From Microlunatus flavus (GTDB lineage: Bacteria; Actinomycetota; Actinomycetes; Propionibacteriales; Propionibacteriaceae): 64,000 bases of DNA. The stretch lies in assembly GCF_900110855.1 (NCBI RefSeq), contig NZ_FOFA01000003.1, forward strand, positions 583,449 through 647,448, written 5' to 3'. How positions within the stretch are numbered: the first letter of the stretch is position 1; every line of letters starts with the position of its first letter. Below the pieces are notes generated by a model. That model was not told where the DNA came from. It worked only from the letters and a program-made list of their open reading frames with translations, and ran no database searches. Of this stretch, positions 47,286 to 54,753 are shown piece by piece. A program made the position numbers and the translations under genes.

Positions 47286-50200
47286 TCAGTTCTGGCAGGT
47301 CTTGTTGCTCATCCCCAGCGCGGCGGCCGGAGCCGAGTTGTCGCAGCCGACGATGTTGCCGCCGTCGGCGTAGGGCATGACCACCGCGTAGCCCGGGAGG
47401 GCGTCGGAGACGGCGTTGCCGTACACGATGTTGTCCAGGCCGTAGCCGGCCGTGGTGTTCCAGACCTGGATCGCGTCGGTCGGGCTGTGCGTGCCCCGGT
47501 TGCCGGCGATGACCCAGCCGCTGCCCATGACCTGCACGAGGCTGTCGGTGTCGGAGGAGGTGATGGCCGACCCGTCGAGAGTGTTCTTCCACATCGTGCC
47601 GTCGCTCGTGCCGGCCTTGGCCTCCATCGGCTCCGCGGTGGTGCCGCTGATGGTGTTGAAGGCGACGAGGTTGCGGTCGGAGGTGTCGGCGTTGCAGTCG
47701 TTGTAGAGGCACCAGTTGCCCTCGGCGGTGCCGATGTAGACGCCCTCGCCGTAGTTCGGCGAGTTCAGGCCGGTCGTGGCGATCGAGTTGCCGATGACGG
47801 TCGAGTCGGTGGTCTGGTTCTTGAGGTGGATCGCCTCGTCACCGATCTTCTCGACGCGGAGGTCGGCGATGGTCACGCCCTTGCCGTAGAGGACCGCGAC
47901 GCCCTTCTGGACGTTGCGGACCGTCATGCCGGCGACGACCACGTTGGTGGCGCCCGTCAGCTTGAAGCCGTAGCCCTTGCTCACGTCGGCGTTGTCGATG
48001 ACCGCCGTGCGGGGGCCGCAGATCCACAGCGGCTTGTCCGGCGTGGCCTTGGTGGTGACCTCGATGTTCGCGCCGTAGGTGCCCGGGTTGAGGCGGATGA
48101 CGCTGCCGGCGGAGGCCGAGGAGATGGCCGACAGCAGCTGGGCCCGCGTCGAGACGGTCACGGTGGCGGTCGGGCAGGTGGCGTAGCGCTGCGGGAAGGC
48201 CGCGTACGGGTCGCCCGTGTTGGTGAAGGACGCCGGCAGGGAGGCGGCGGAGTCGTTCTTCCACGTGTCCCGGGCCACGACGGTCCAGGTGTAGGTGGCC
48301 CCGTCGGCCAGGCCGACGTCGGCGAACGAGGTGGTCGTGGAGGGCACGGTGCCGACGAGGACGTCGGTGGTGGCACCGGCGGCGCGGCGGAAGACCCGGT
48401 AGCTCGCGACGTCGGCGTCCGGGCTCTTGGTCCAGGTCAGCTTGGCGCCGGTGCGCACGCCCGTCGCCTTGACCGAGGTCGGCGCGGCCGGGGCGTAGAC
48501 GTCGGGGGCCACGAGGGCGTCGAGGGTGATGTTGCGCCCCACCGAGCTGGTGTTCTTGTCGCCCGTGCGGACGATCCGGATGGTGTGGCCGGTCTCGCTC
48601 AGCCCGGTCTTCTCGAACACGGTCTGCGCGTACTGCGTGGTCGAGGAGTAGAGGTCGACGGTCTTGACCTTCACGCCGTCGAGGTAGACGTCGGCGTAGC
48701 CGGACGAGGTGTTCTTGCGGGCCACCCACTTGATGCCGCTGGTGCCGAAGGACATCTCGACGTAGCCGGGGTCACCGAGGGTGGAGAAGGAGCCGCCGCT
48801 GTCGGTGCCCGCACCCGTCGAGGTGGTCTTCGTCCAGGGGCCCTTCTTGGTGAGGGCCGGGTCGTCGTCCTCGTAGGTGCCGGCCGGCAGGGCCGTCATG
48901 CCGAGCTGGGCGTCCACCACGGCCGAGCGGGGCGACTCGTTGCCGCCGGCGTCAAGGGCGCTGACCTGGTAGCGGTACGCGGCCCCCGGCAGCAGGCCGT
49001 CGTCGGTGTAGGAGGGCGAGGTGACCGCACTGCTGGTGACGGCGGTCATCGCGCCGGTGCCGGTCGCGCGGTAGACGCGGTAGCCGATGACGTCGGGCTC
49101 CGGGCTCTCGGTCCAGGAGAGCGCGACGCTCGAGGTGGCGGGCTTGGCGCTGAGGGCCAGCGGGGCGGCCGGCGGGTAGACGTCGGGCGCCACGAACGCG
49201 TCGAGCATCACGGTGGCGCTGCTCGAGGCGGCGTTCTTGGTGCCGGTGCGGACGATGCGCAGCGTGTGCGCGGTCTCCGGCAGGCCCTTCACCTCGTAGG
49301 CGACCTGCTGGTACCGCGTGGTCGCCGAGTAGAGGTCGACGCTGGCCTTCTTGACGCCGTCGAGGTAGACGTCGGCGATGCCGGAGTAGCTGTTGAGCCG
49401 GCTGATCCAGCGGATGCCGGAGGTCTTGAAGGAGATCTCGGCGAAGCCCGCGCTGTTCAGCGTGGCGTACGAGTCGCCCGAGTCCATGCCCGAGGAGACG
49501 ACCGACCAGGGACCGTCCAGCGTGACCGCCGGGTCGTCGTTCTCGTAGGTGCCGGCCGGCTGGGCCTTGATCGGCATCGTCACAGCGGCGGCGCCGGAGT
49601 AGCCGGAGACGTTGTCGGAGGTGTCGACGGCCAGCAGGTCGTAGGTGTAGGTGACGCCGGGGTTGCGGCCGTCGTCGGTCAGCGTGCGGGTGCTCGCCGA
49701 GGTGGTGCCGACCAGGGCGCGGGTGGTGCTCGTGCCCTCGCGCCGGTAGACGCGGTAGCCCTTGACGTCGGACTCGGGGTTGGCGCTCCAGGCGAGCTTC
49801 ACGCCGGTGCCCGAGACCGTCGCGGTCAGGCCGGTCGGGGCGCTCGGCGCGTGGATGTCCGGGGCGACGAAGGCGTCGAGCTGGATGTTCGGGCTGCTCG
49901 AGCTCGCGTTCTTCGCGCCGGTGCGCACGACGCGGATCGTGTGGGTGGTCTCGGGGAGTCCCTTGACCTCGTACGCGACGTGCTGCGTCTTGGTGGTGGC
50001 CGAGTAGAGGTCGACCGTCTTGACCTTCACGCCGTCGAGGTAGACGTCGGCGATGCCGGAGTAGCTGTTCAGGCGGGTGATCCAGCGGATCCCGGAGGTC
50101 TTGAAGGACAGCTCCGCGTAGCCGGTGCCGCTGAGGCTGCTGGTCGAGCCGCCCGAGTCCTGGTTGGAGGAGACGGTGGTCCAGCTGCCGTTCAGCGTGA

Positions 50201-50369
50201 CGGCCGAGGAGGTGTTCTCGTAGGTGCCCTGGCCGACGACCGTGGTCGCGGCCTGGGCGGTGCTGGGCACCAGCGAGCCGGCGAGGACCGCCAGGGCGGC
50301 GAACGTGCCGGTGAACGAGATCCGTGCGGCGGAGGAGAAGACGGGCTGCTGAAGAGCGGAAGAACGCAT
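47286..50369 (-). CDS. Secreted modular protein: three sugar-binding-like/Fn3 modules plus beta-helix
   Basis: 1027 residues. Sec signal peptide (cleavage near AQA-A, residue 40). Then three copies of one module of about 224 residues: 46-265, 271-490, 495-716. Each has a jelly-roll domain (TYEN/DDDPA start, TSGIRW, ADVYLDGVK, VDLYS, IRIVRTG, LDAFVAPD) joined to a fibronectin type III domain (GYRVYR motif). A right-handed parallel beta-helix domain (about 735-1027) with repeated NxV/I coils ends in Cys residues. The architecture suggests an extracellular polysaccharide-active enzyme (lyase or hydrolase) or adhesin that binds sugar through the modules. The catalytic residues cannot be assigned. 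No cell-wall sorting signal. Confidence 0.87.
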   Translation of the reverse strand: MRSSALQQPVFSSAARISFTGTFAALAVLAGSLVPSTAQAATTVVGQGTYENTSSAVTLNGSWTTVSSNQDSGGSTSSLSGTGYAELSFKTSGIRWITRLNSYSGIADVYLDGVKVKTVDLYSATTKTQHVAYEVKGLPETTHTIRVVRTGAKNASSSSPNIQLDAFVAPDIHAPSAPTGLTATVSGTGVKLAWSANPESDVKGYRVYRREGTSTTRALVGTTSASTRTLTDDGRNPGVTYTYDLLAVDTSDNVSGYSGAAAVTMPIKAQPAGTYENDDPAVTLDGPWSVVSSGMDSGDSYATLNSAGFAEISFKTSGIRWISRLNSYSGIADVYLDGVKKASVDLYSATTRYQQVAYEVKGLPETAHTLRIVRTGTKNAASSSATVMLDAFVAPDVYPPAAPLALSAKPATSSVALSWTESPEPDVIGYRVYRATGTGAMTAVTSSAVTSPSYTDDGLLPGAAYRYQVSALDAGGNESPRSAVVDAQLGMTALPAGTYEDDDPALTKKGPWTKTTSTGAGTDSGGSFSTLGDPGYVEMSFGTSGIKWVARKNTSSGYADVYLDGVKVKTVDLYSSTTQYAQTVFEKTGLSETGHTIRIVRTGDKNTSSVGRNITLDALVAPDVYAPAAPTSVKATGVRTGAKLTWTKSPDADVASYRVFRRAAGATTDVLVGTVPSTTTSFADVGLADGATYTWTVVARDTWKNDSAASLPASFTNTGDPYAAFPQRYATCPTATVTVSTRAQLLSAISSASAGSVIRLNPGTYGANIEVTTKATPDKPLWICGPRTAVIDNADVSKGYGFKLTGATNVVVAGMTVRNVQKGVAVLYGKGVTIADLRVEKIGDEAIHLKNQTTDSTVIGNSIATTGLNSPNYGEGVYIGTAEGNWCLYNDCNADTSDRNLVAFNTISGTTAEPMEAKAGTSDGTMWKNTLDGSAITSSDTDSLVQVMGSGWVIAGNRGTHSPTDAIQVWNTTAGYGLDNIVYGNAVSDALPGYAVVMPYADGGNIVGCDNSAPAAALGMSNKTCQN
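48222..50234 (-). repeat. Three-fold intragenic repeat encoding the jelly-roll/Fn3 modules
   Basis: Direct repeats of about 672 nt: copy 1 50234-49575, copy 2 49559-48900, copy 3 48887-48222. YEN/YEN/YED occurs at residues 50, 275 and 499. Copies 1 and 2 are clearly the most alike; copy 3 has diverged more. Confidence 0.85.
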
Positions 50370-50500
50370 GTCGGGGGCCTCTCGAGTGAGCGAGCCGCCC
50401 CGACGGCTCGTGAACCTGTTACCTGCCCCCCCGAGGGCCGTGGCGGACCAGGTTTCCCGGGCACTTCCACGACCAGCCGGTGCATCGCGGCCGGCCCGCC
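50370..50500 (-). promoter_or_regulatory. Structured 5' leader of the secreted protein gene
   Basis: On the minus strand, AACCTG pairs with CAGGTT across about 30 nt that contain further pairing, and a perfect 6-bp hairpin GAGCCG-TCGGGG-CGGCTC sits about 25 nt before the ATG at 50369. I compared it with c-di-GMP-I and c-di-AMP (ydaO) riboswitch cores; neither consensus is present. The leader may be a cis-regulatory RNA of unknown type. Confidence 0.4.
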
Positions 50501-50820
50501 AGGCGTGTCAGCGGCAAAACGCTGCTTATTTCAGAAAGCAGGCTTCTTCAGGTTCGAGTTCCGTTCTTGCCTGAAGAAATCTCACGCGGCCTTGGGAAGA
50601 GCCACCTTGACAGCGATGTCAGCCCAACGTCGCTGGGCTTGTTCTCAGCCTTGATCAGCACCAGCCAGCCGGAACTTCTTAGGTTGCCGCCCTTGCCAGA
50701 TCGCTCGTCGTCTGAGCTGCTCACTTCTCGAGCCGTGCAACCCCAAGAAATTCTTCTCGTGGCACCGCTTCCTGATGGAGCCTGAGGACGCTCGCTGGGC
50801 GGACCGAGGGCGGGCACCTC
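50500..50820. other. Low-GC region without a recognisable gene
   Basis: About 320 nt of clearly lower GC (the 60 nt at 50521-50580 are about 45% G+C). No convincing coding sequence on either strand. It holds a 9-bp inverted repeat TTCTTCAGG (50544-50552) / CCTGAAGAA (50570-50578) with a 17-nt loop. Base composition unlike the rest of the window suggests acquired or decaying DNA. Confidence 0.5.
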
Positions 50821-51048
50821 GCTCCGGGCTCAGTCACGGACGGGTTGCACGCCCGGGCCGACGGGTACACCGGCCTGGCCGCCCTGCTGGACGCGGGCGG
50901 GGCCGCACTGGGGTGGCGCTGGGCCGACCCCGTGGTGGGACTGCTGATCACGGTCGCCATCGTCGGCGTGCTGCGCTCCGCCGTCGTCCAGGTCGGGGCA
51001 CGGCTGATGGACGCGACGGTCCACGTCAGGCCACGGTCCTCCGTCTGA
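50821..51048 (+). pseudogene. Remnant of a cation diffusion facilitator (CDF) exporter
   Basis: Reading GSVTDGLHARADGYTGLAAL then ALGWRWADPVVGLLITVAIV and QVGARLMDA matches the TM5-TM6 region of CDF/ZitB-type metal efflux proteins, including the HARADG metal-site motif. The frame ends shortly after LMDA, where the cytoplasmic C-terminal domain should begin, and TM1-4 are absent upstream. Only about 70 of roughly 300 residues remain. Confidence 0.75.
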
Positions 51049-51060
51049 CCTCGGACCCGG

Positions 51061-51639
51061 TCAGGCCTGCTCGTGCGCCGACACCGCGCTCGCCTCGAAG
51101 GTGGCGAGCGCTTGCCGGCAGCGCTCGACGGCCTCGGTCGCGGACGACCGCCCCGGGGCGTCGAAGTGGTCGCGGCGGCGTTGATCGAGGCGAGCCAGCG
51201 GTCGAAGCGGCCCAGGTCCGCTCGGACTCCTCCACCTCGGCGTAGGTGAAGCGCTGGCGGGCGGTCTCCGTCGCGATCTCCTCGAGGAAGGAGGCGGTGC
51301 GCGCGACGACCTCCGCGTACTCCACGTCGCGCTCGGCCCGTTGGGCCGCGCGCAGCTCCTCGTCCTCGTCGGCGTCGGGGACCACGATCCTCACCGTGCG
51401 CGCCGTGCCGCCATCGGTCCGGATCCGTGCGACAGCGGCGTCGACGGCCTCCGCCACCTCGGGCAGGTCGGGCAGGAGGCAGGTCGAGCGGGCCAGGTAG
51501 ACCGCACGAGGGCACGCAGCCGGCGCCCGGCGAACATCCTCAGGGAGTCGCCCTTTCCCGTCGAGACCGTGACCAAGATCCAGCGCGCGCAGAAGACGGG
51601 GCCCAGCAGCAGCGGCGCAACACCAGCCACACCAGCCAC
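51061..51639 (-). pseudogene. Frameshifted chromate resistance protein ChrB-like gene
   Basis: The ChrB-like sequence is readable in pieces: WILVTVSTGKGDSLRM..FAGRRLRAL, then VYLARSTCLLPDLPEVAEAV through FTYAEVEESE, then ADLGRFDRWLASI, then SATEAVERCRQALATFEASA to the stop at 51061. Each change of frame (near 51500, 51220 and 51160) is explained by loss of one G or C. Three such losses make a functional protein impossible unless these are sequence errors. No chrA transporter is adjacent. GTG 51639 is the likely original start. Confidence 0.75.
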
Positions 51640-51729
51640 ACCAGCGTGGTCGAGCGGCGCGACGCCGGAGACCCGCCGGTCCTCTGAGGGCCGGACGGGC
51701 CCTTACCGTCGAGCCGGTCGTGGTCCTGG

Positions 51730-52302
51730 TCAGCCGGCGGAGGTGGTCGCTGCAGCGACCCCGGCGTCCGCGTACGCCGGCGTGAGCTCGCCCCAGCGGC
51801 TGCGCCAGCCGGCGGCCGGGGCCTGGCTCGACCAGCCCTCGGGGTGCACCGGGCCGCCGGTCTCGAGCGAGCGGCCGAGGTCCTCGAGGTGCGCCTGCCA
51901 GCCCGCCCCGTAGTAGTGGAGCTGGTCGACCGGGAGACCGCGCTCCTCGACCACGAGCCGGGTGCGCGCACCCTCGGCGGTGAGCCAGGCCTCGACCCGG
52001 GTCTCGTCGTCGGTGCCCTGCTCGAACGTGAGCAGCAGGTGGGTCGGCGCCTCGCAGACGTCGATCCGTACGGGCCCCGACCACGTGCTGGTGAGGACGG
52101 CGTCGACCATCGCCCCCTCCCCCAGCTCGCCGCTCACGTGCCCGATCCAGCGCGCCAGGCGCTCCGGCGTGGTGCAGGCCTGCCAGAGGTCCTCGATGTC
52201 GGTGTCGTAGACGTCCTCGACCCTGATCGCCCCCCTGCCGTCGCCGAGCGGACGCATCGTCCCCGTGGTGGTCGTGCTCGTGGTCGTCCTCGTGTCCGTC
52301 AC
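51730..52302 (-). CDS. SRPBCC (AHSA1-like) protein
   Basis: 190 residues. The central part follows the Aha1/START pattern: VEDVYDTDIEDLWQACTTPERLARWIG, broken here as VYDTDIEDLWQACTTPERL then ARWIG, with YYGAGWQAHLEDL near the C-terminus (the usual GW..L..L helix). GTG 52302 overlaps the ArsR stop by 4 nt. ArsR-AHSA1 pairs are common in actinobacteria; the ligand is unknown. Confidence 0.87.
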   Translation of the reverse strand: MTDTRTTTSTTTTGTMRPLGDGRGAIRVEDVYDTDIEDLWQACTTPERLARWIGHVSGELGEGAMVDAVLTSTWSGPVRIDVCEAPTHLLLTFEQGTDDETRVEAWLTAEGARTRLVVEERGLPVDQLHYYGAGWQAHLEDLGRSLETGGPVHPEGWSSQAPAAGWRSRWGELTPAYADAGVAAATTSAG

Positions 52303-52613
52303 TGCCGTGCCTTTCCTCTCGCGATCTCGGTGTGGAGGGCGTCGAGCCGGTGCTGCCAGAGCGCCCGGTAGCCGTCGAGCCACTCGTCGACCTCGACGAG
52401 CGCCTCGGGGCGCAGGCTGTAGATCCGTCGTTGCGCCTCCTGGCGCACCTCGACCAGACCGGCCTCGCGCAGCAACCGCAGGTGCCGCGAGACGCCCGGC
52501 CGGGCGATCGGCAGCGCATCGGCCAGCTCGCCGGCGTTCGCCGGGTGGTCGCGCAGGATCTCCAGCACGGCTCGCCGACTTGGGTCGGCCAGGGCCTGCA
52601 GCACCGCGTCCAT
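52299..52613 (-). CDS. ArsR-family HTH transcriptional regulator
   Basis: 104 residues. LADPSRRAVLEIL, then winged HTH with ELADALPIARPGVSRHLRLL as the recognition helix region. No Cys metal site is visible, so it is probably not a metal sensor but the two-gene ArsR-AHSA1 type. Likely autoregulated: a 14-bp perfect palindrome overlaps the -35 region, and TACGTT is 6 nt before the ATG. Confidence 0.9.
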   Translation of the reverse strand: MDAVLQALADPSRRAVLEILRDHPANAGELADALPIARPGVSRHLRLLREAGLVEVRQEAQRRIYSLRPEALVEVDEWLDGYRALWQHRLDALHTEIARGKARQ

Positions 52614-52619
52614 GCCTCA

Positions 52620-52653
52620 AACGTACCCGATCAGTTACATACCTGTACAGGTA
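52620..52653 (-). promoter_or_regulatory. Leaderless promoter with overlapping operator of the arsR gene
   Basis: The -10 box TACGTT (52625-52620) ends 6 nt before ATG 52613. A perfect 14-bp palindrome TACCTGTACAGGTA (52640-52653) covers the -35 region, where a bound ArsR dimer would block RNA polymerase. Confidence 0.65.
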
Positions 52654-52690
52654 CGCACGGGCGCGAAAAAACAGGAGCGACGGGCTTCCG

Positions 52691-52939
52691 TCAGGGGCGC
52701 GGGCCCGGTTCCGGCTCGGGCTGCGGTCGGGCACGGGAGCGTCGCCGACCGTGCTGAGGTGCGGGGTGCTCCCACCGGCGCTCGAGGTCCGCGATGAGCC
52801 AGCGCTCCCCCGTCGTCAGCCGCACCCGGCCGACCGGGTCGGCGTCCGCACGGTCCAGGTGCTCGAGGAACCTCAGCAGCCCCCGCAGCGTGCCCGTCAC
52901 CACCAGCGTGGTGAGGGCGACGGAGAGCAGGATGTTCAT
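52691..52939 (-). CDS. Small protein with N-terminal membrane helix, unknown
   Basis: 82 residues. One hydrophobic segment (about 3-24), then a charged region with ERWLIADLERRWEH, and an Arg/Pro/Glu-rich tail. No family recognised. It lies between the antiporter and arsR genes on the same strand. Confidence 0.6.
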   Translation of the reverse strand: MNILLSVALTTLVVTGTLRGLLRFLEHLDRADADPVGRVRLTTGERWLIADLERRWEHPAPQHGRRRSRARPQPEPEPGPRP

Positions 52940-53028
52940 CGGGTCCTCCGTCCCCTCGCTGCCTCGGGGCCAGCCTCACCCACGGCACCGGCCTCGGCGC
53001 AGGGCCGAAGGTCCCGACCGCGACCCGG

Positions 53029-54606
53029 CTACTCCGCCGGCGCCGCCCGCAGCAGGCGCACCTCCTCCAGGTCGATCCGGTCCAGGACCTGGCGCAGCAC
53101 GATGTCGTCGATGGAACGGTCGTCGCGCAGCTCCAGCAGCGCGCTGCGCTTGCGGGCCACCAGCGCGAGCCGCAGCGCCGTGTACTGGTCGTCGTACTGC
53201 ACGACCGGGTCCTCGGCGGCGCCGTCCGCGGCGAGGAGCTTGCGCTGCTTGTCGATCTCGTGGCGGACACGGTCGACCACGGGCTGGTCGGTCCCCAGCT
53301 CGGCCGCGGTCTCGGTCACGGCGTCGTACGCGGCGTCGGTCGTGCGCACCTCGGCCAGGTGACGTTCCTCGGCCACGGAGCTGTCGGGCGCCAGCCGGGC
53401 GAACCGCACCACCGCGGGCAGCGCCAGCGCCTGCAGCAGGGTCAGCACGATGACGCCGCTGGTGATCACGATGATCAGGTCGCGGCCGGGGAACGGTGAC
53501 CCGTCGCTCAGCTGGTGCGGGATGGCCAGCGCCGCCGCCAGCGACACCGCGCCCCGGAACCCCGTCGTGGCGTTCACGGTCCGGGCGCGGGCGCTGACGC
53601 GGCGCAGCCGCTGCGACGGGCGGCGGTCGAGCAGGCGGATCAGGTACGGCGTCGTGTAGAGCCAGGCCCAGCGCGTGGCGATCACCACCGCCGTCACCGC
53701 GAGGACGAAGCCGACGGCGGTGCCGAACGCCGAGGCCGGCAGGTTGCGCACCGCCGCGTGCGCCTCCTGACCCACCAGCACGAACAGCACGCTGCTCAGC
53801 ACCGTCGTCGACACCGACCAGAACGCGGTCGTCGTCTGCCGGGTGACCGCGCCGGTCACCCGGGGCGCCAGCTGGCTCATCAGCAGCCCGCACACGACGA
53901 CGGCGAGCACGCCCGACGCGTGGATCGACTCCGCGAGCAGGAAGGCGGCGAAGGGGGTGACCAGGATCGCGATGTTCTCCAGCATCGGGTCGTCGAGACG
54001 GCGGCGCAGCTGCCAGGCCACCAGGCCGACCAGCACCCCGGCCAGCGCTCCCCCGACGTAGGACAGGACCAGCAGCCAGCTCACGTGCAGCGGCGTGAGG
54101 TGCTCGGTGCCGACCGTGACCCCGACGGCCAGCCCGTAGATGACCAGCGCCGTCCCGTCGTTGACCAGGCTCTCCGCCCGCAGGACGGTCACCGTTCGGC
54201 GGGGCAGCGCCCGCGCGAGCACGCCTACAGCGGTCGCGTCGGTCGGGGCGATGGCGCCGCCGAGCACCCAGGCGGGACCCCAGGGCATGCCCAGCAGGTG
54301 GGCCACGGTCGCGACCGAGCCGGCCGTGGCGACCACGAGCCCGGTGCTGGCGAGCACCACGACGCGCAGGTTGCTGCGGATCTCGCGCAGCGACGTCGTC
54401 AGGCTCTCCCAGTAGAGCAGCGCCGGCAGGAACAGCAGCAGCACGACCTCGGGCGGCAGCTGGACCTCGCCCAGCTCCGGGACGAACCCGATCAGCACGC
54501 CGGCGAGCACGAGCACCAGGGCGGGCGCGATCGGGAACCGTCCGGCCAGCAGGCCGCCCAGCAGCAGCGCCACCCCCAGCACCACGACCATCTCGAGACC
54601 GAGCAC
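53029..54606 (-). CDS. Na+/H+ antiporter, CPA1 family
   Basis: 525 residues from GTG 54606. About 12 membrane segments. PTDATAVGVLARALP and ESLVNDGTALVIYG are the CPA1 ion-site motifs, and TGFRGAVSLAAALAIP the later conserved helix. A cytoplasmic helical tail (about 420-525) carries regulatory sequence. Exchanges Na+ (or K+) for H+ to control pH and salt. AAGGAGG lies 6 nt before GTG, a strong Shine-Dalgarno, which selects this start over the longer frame. Confidence 0.92.
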   Translation of the reverse strand: MLGLEMVVVLGVALLLGGLLAGRFPIAPALVLVLAGVLIGFVPELGEVQLPPEVVLLLFLPALLYWESLTTSLREIRSNLRVVVLASTGLVVATAGSVATVAHLLGMPWGPAWVLGGAIAPTDATAVGVLARALPRRTVTVLRAESLVNDGTALVIYGLAVGVTVGTEHLTPLHVSWLLVLSYVGGALAGVLVGLVAWQLRRRLDDPMLENIAILVTPFAAFLLAESIHASGVLAVVVCGLLMSQLAPRVTGAVTRQTTTAFWSVSTTVLSSVLFVLVGQEAHAAVRNLPASAFGTAVGFVLAVTAVVIATRWAWLYTTPYLIRLLDRRPSQRLRRVSARARTVNATTGFRGAVSLAAALAIPHQLSDGSPFPGRDLIIVITSGVIVLTLLQALALPAVVRFARLAPDSSVAEERHLAEVRTTDAAYDAVTETAAELGTDQPVVDRVRHEIDKQRKLLAADGAAEDPVVQYDDQYTALRLALVARKRSALLELRDDRSIDDIVLRQVLDRIDLEEVRLLRAAPAE

Positions 54607-54753
54607 GCGCCGCCTCCTTCCTCGCCGGGGCCGCTGCACGTCGGCCTCGCGCGCCAGGAGTCTGTCGCGGCGACGAGGCCAGCTCAAGCCCTCGGCCCTC
54701 AGGGCCCGGGCGGACGCCGCGCCCGAGGTCCCCGGCCGCGGCGTCCTCCTGCC

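Noticed and set aside
50370..50500. c-di-AMP (ydaO) or c-di-GMP-I riboswitch in the beta-helix gene leader
   Set aside because: Some stretches look similar, but the defining conserved segments are missing. Kept only as an unassigned structured leader.
47487..50654. Over 1000-codon open frame antisense to the secreted beta-helix protein
   Set aside because: The opposite strand has signal peptide, Fn3 and beta-helix features. The antisense frame is Val/Gly/Arg/Asp-rich and echoes the three-fold DNA repeat.
50548..50817. 89-codon minus-strand open frame in the low-GC patch
   Set aside because: No ribosome site, no recognisable family, and composition does not look like local coding sequence.
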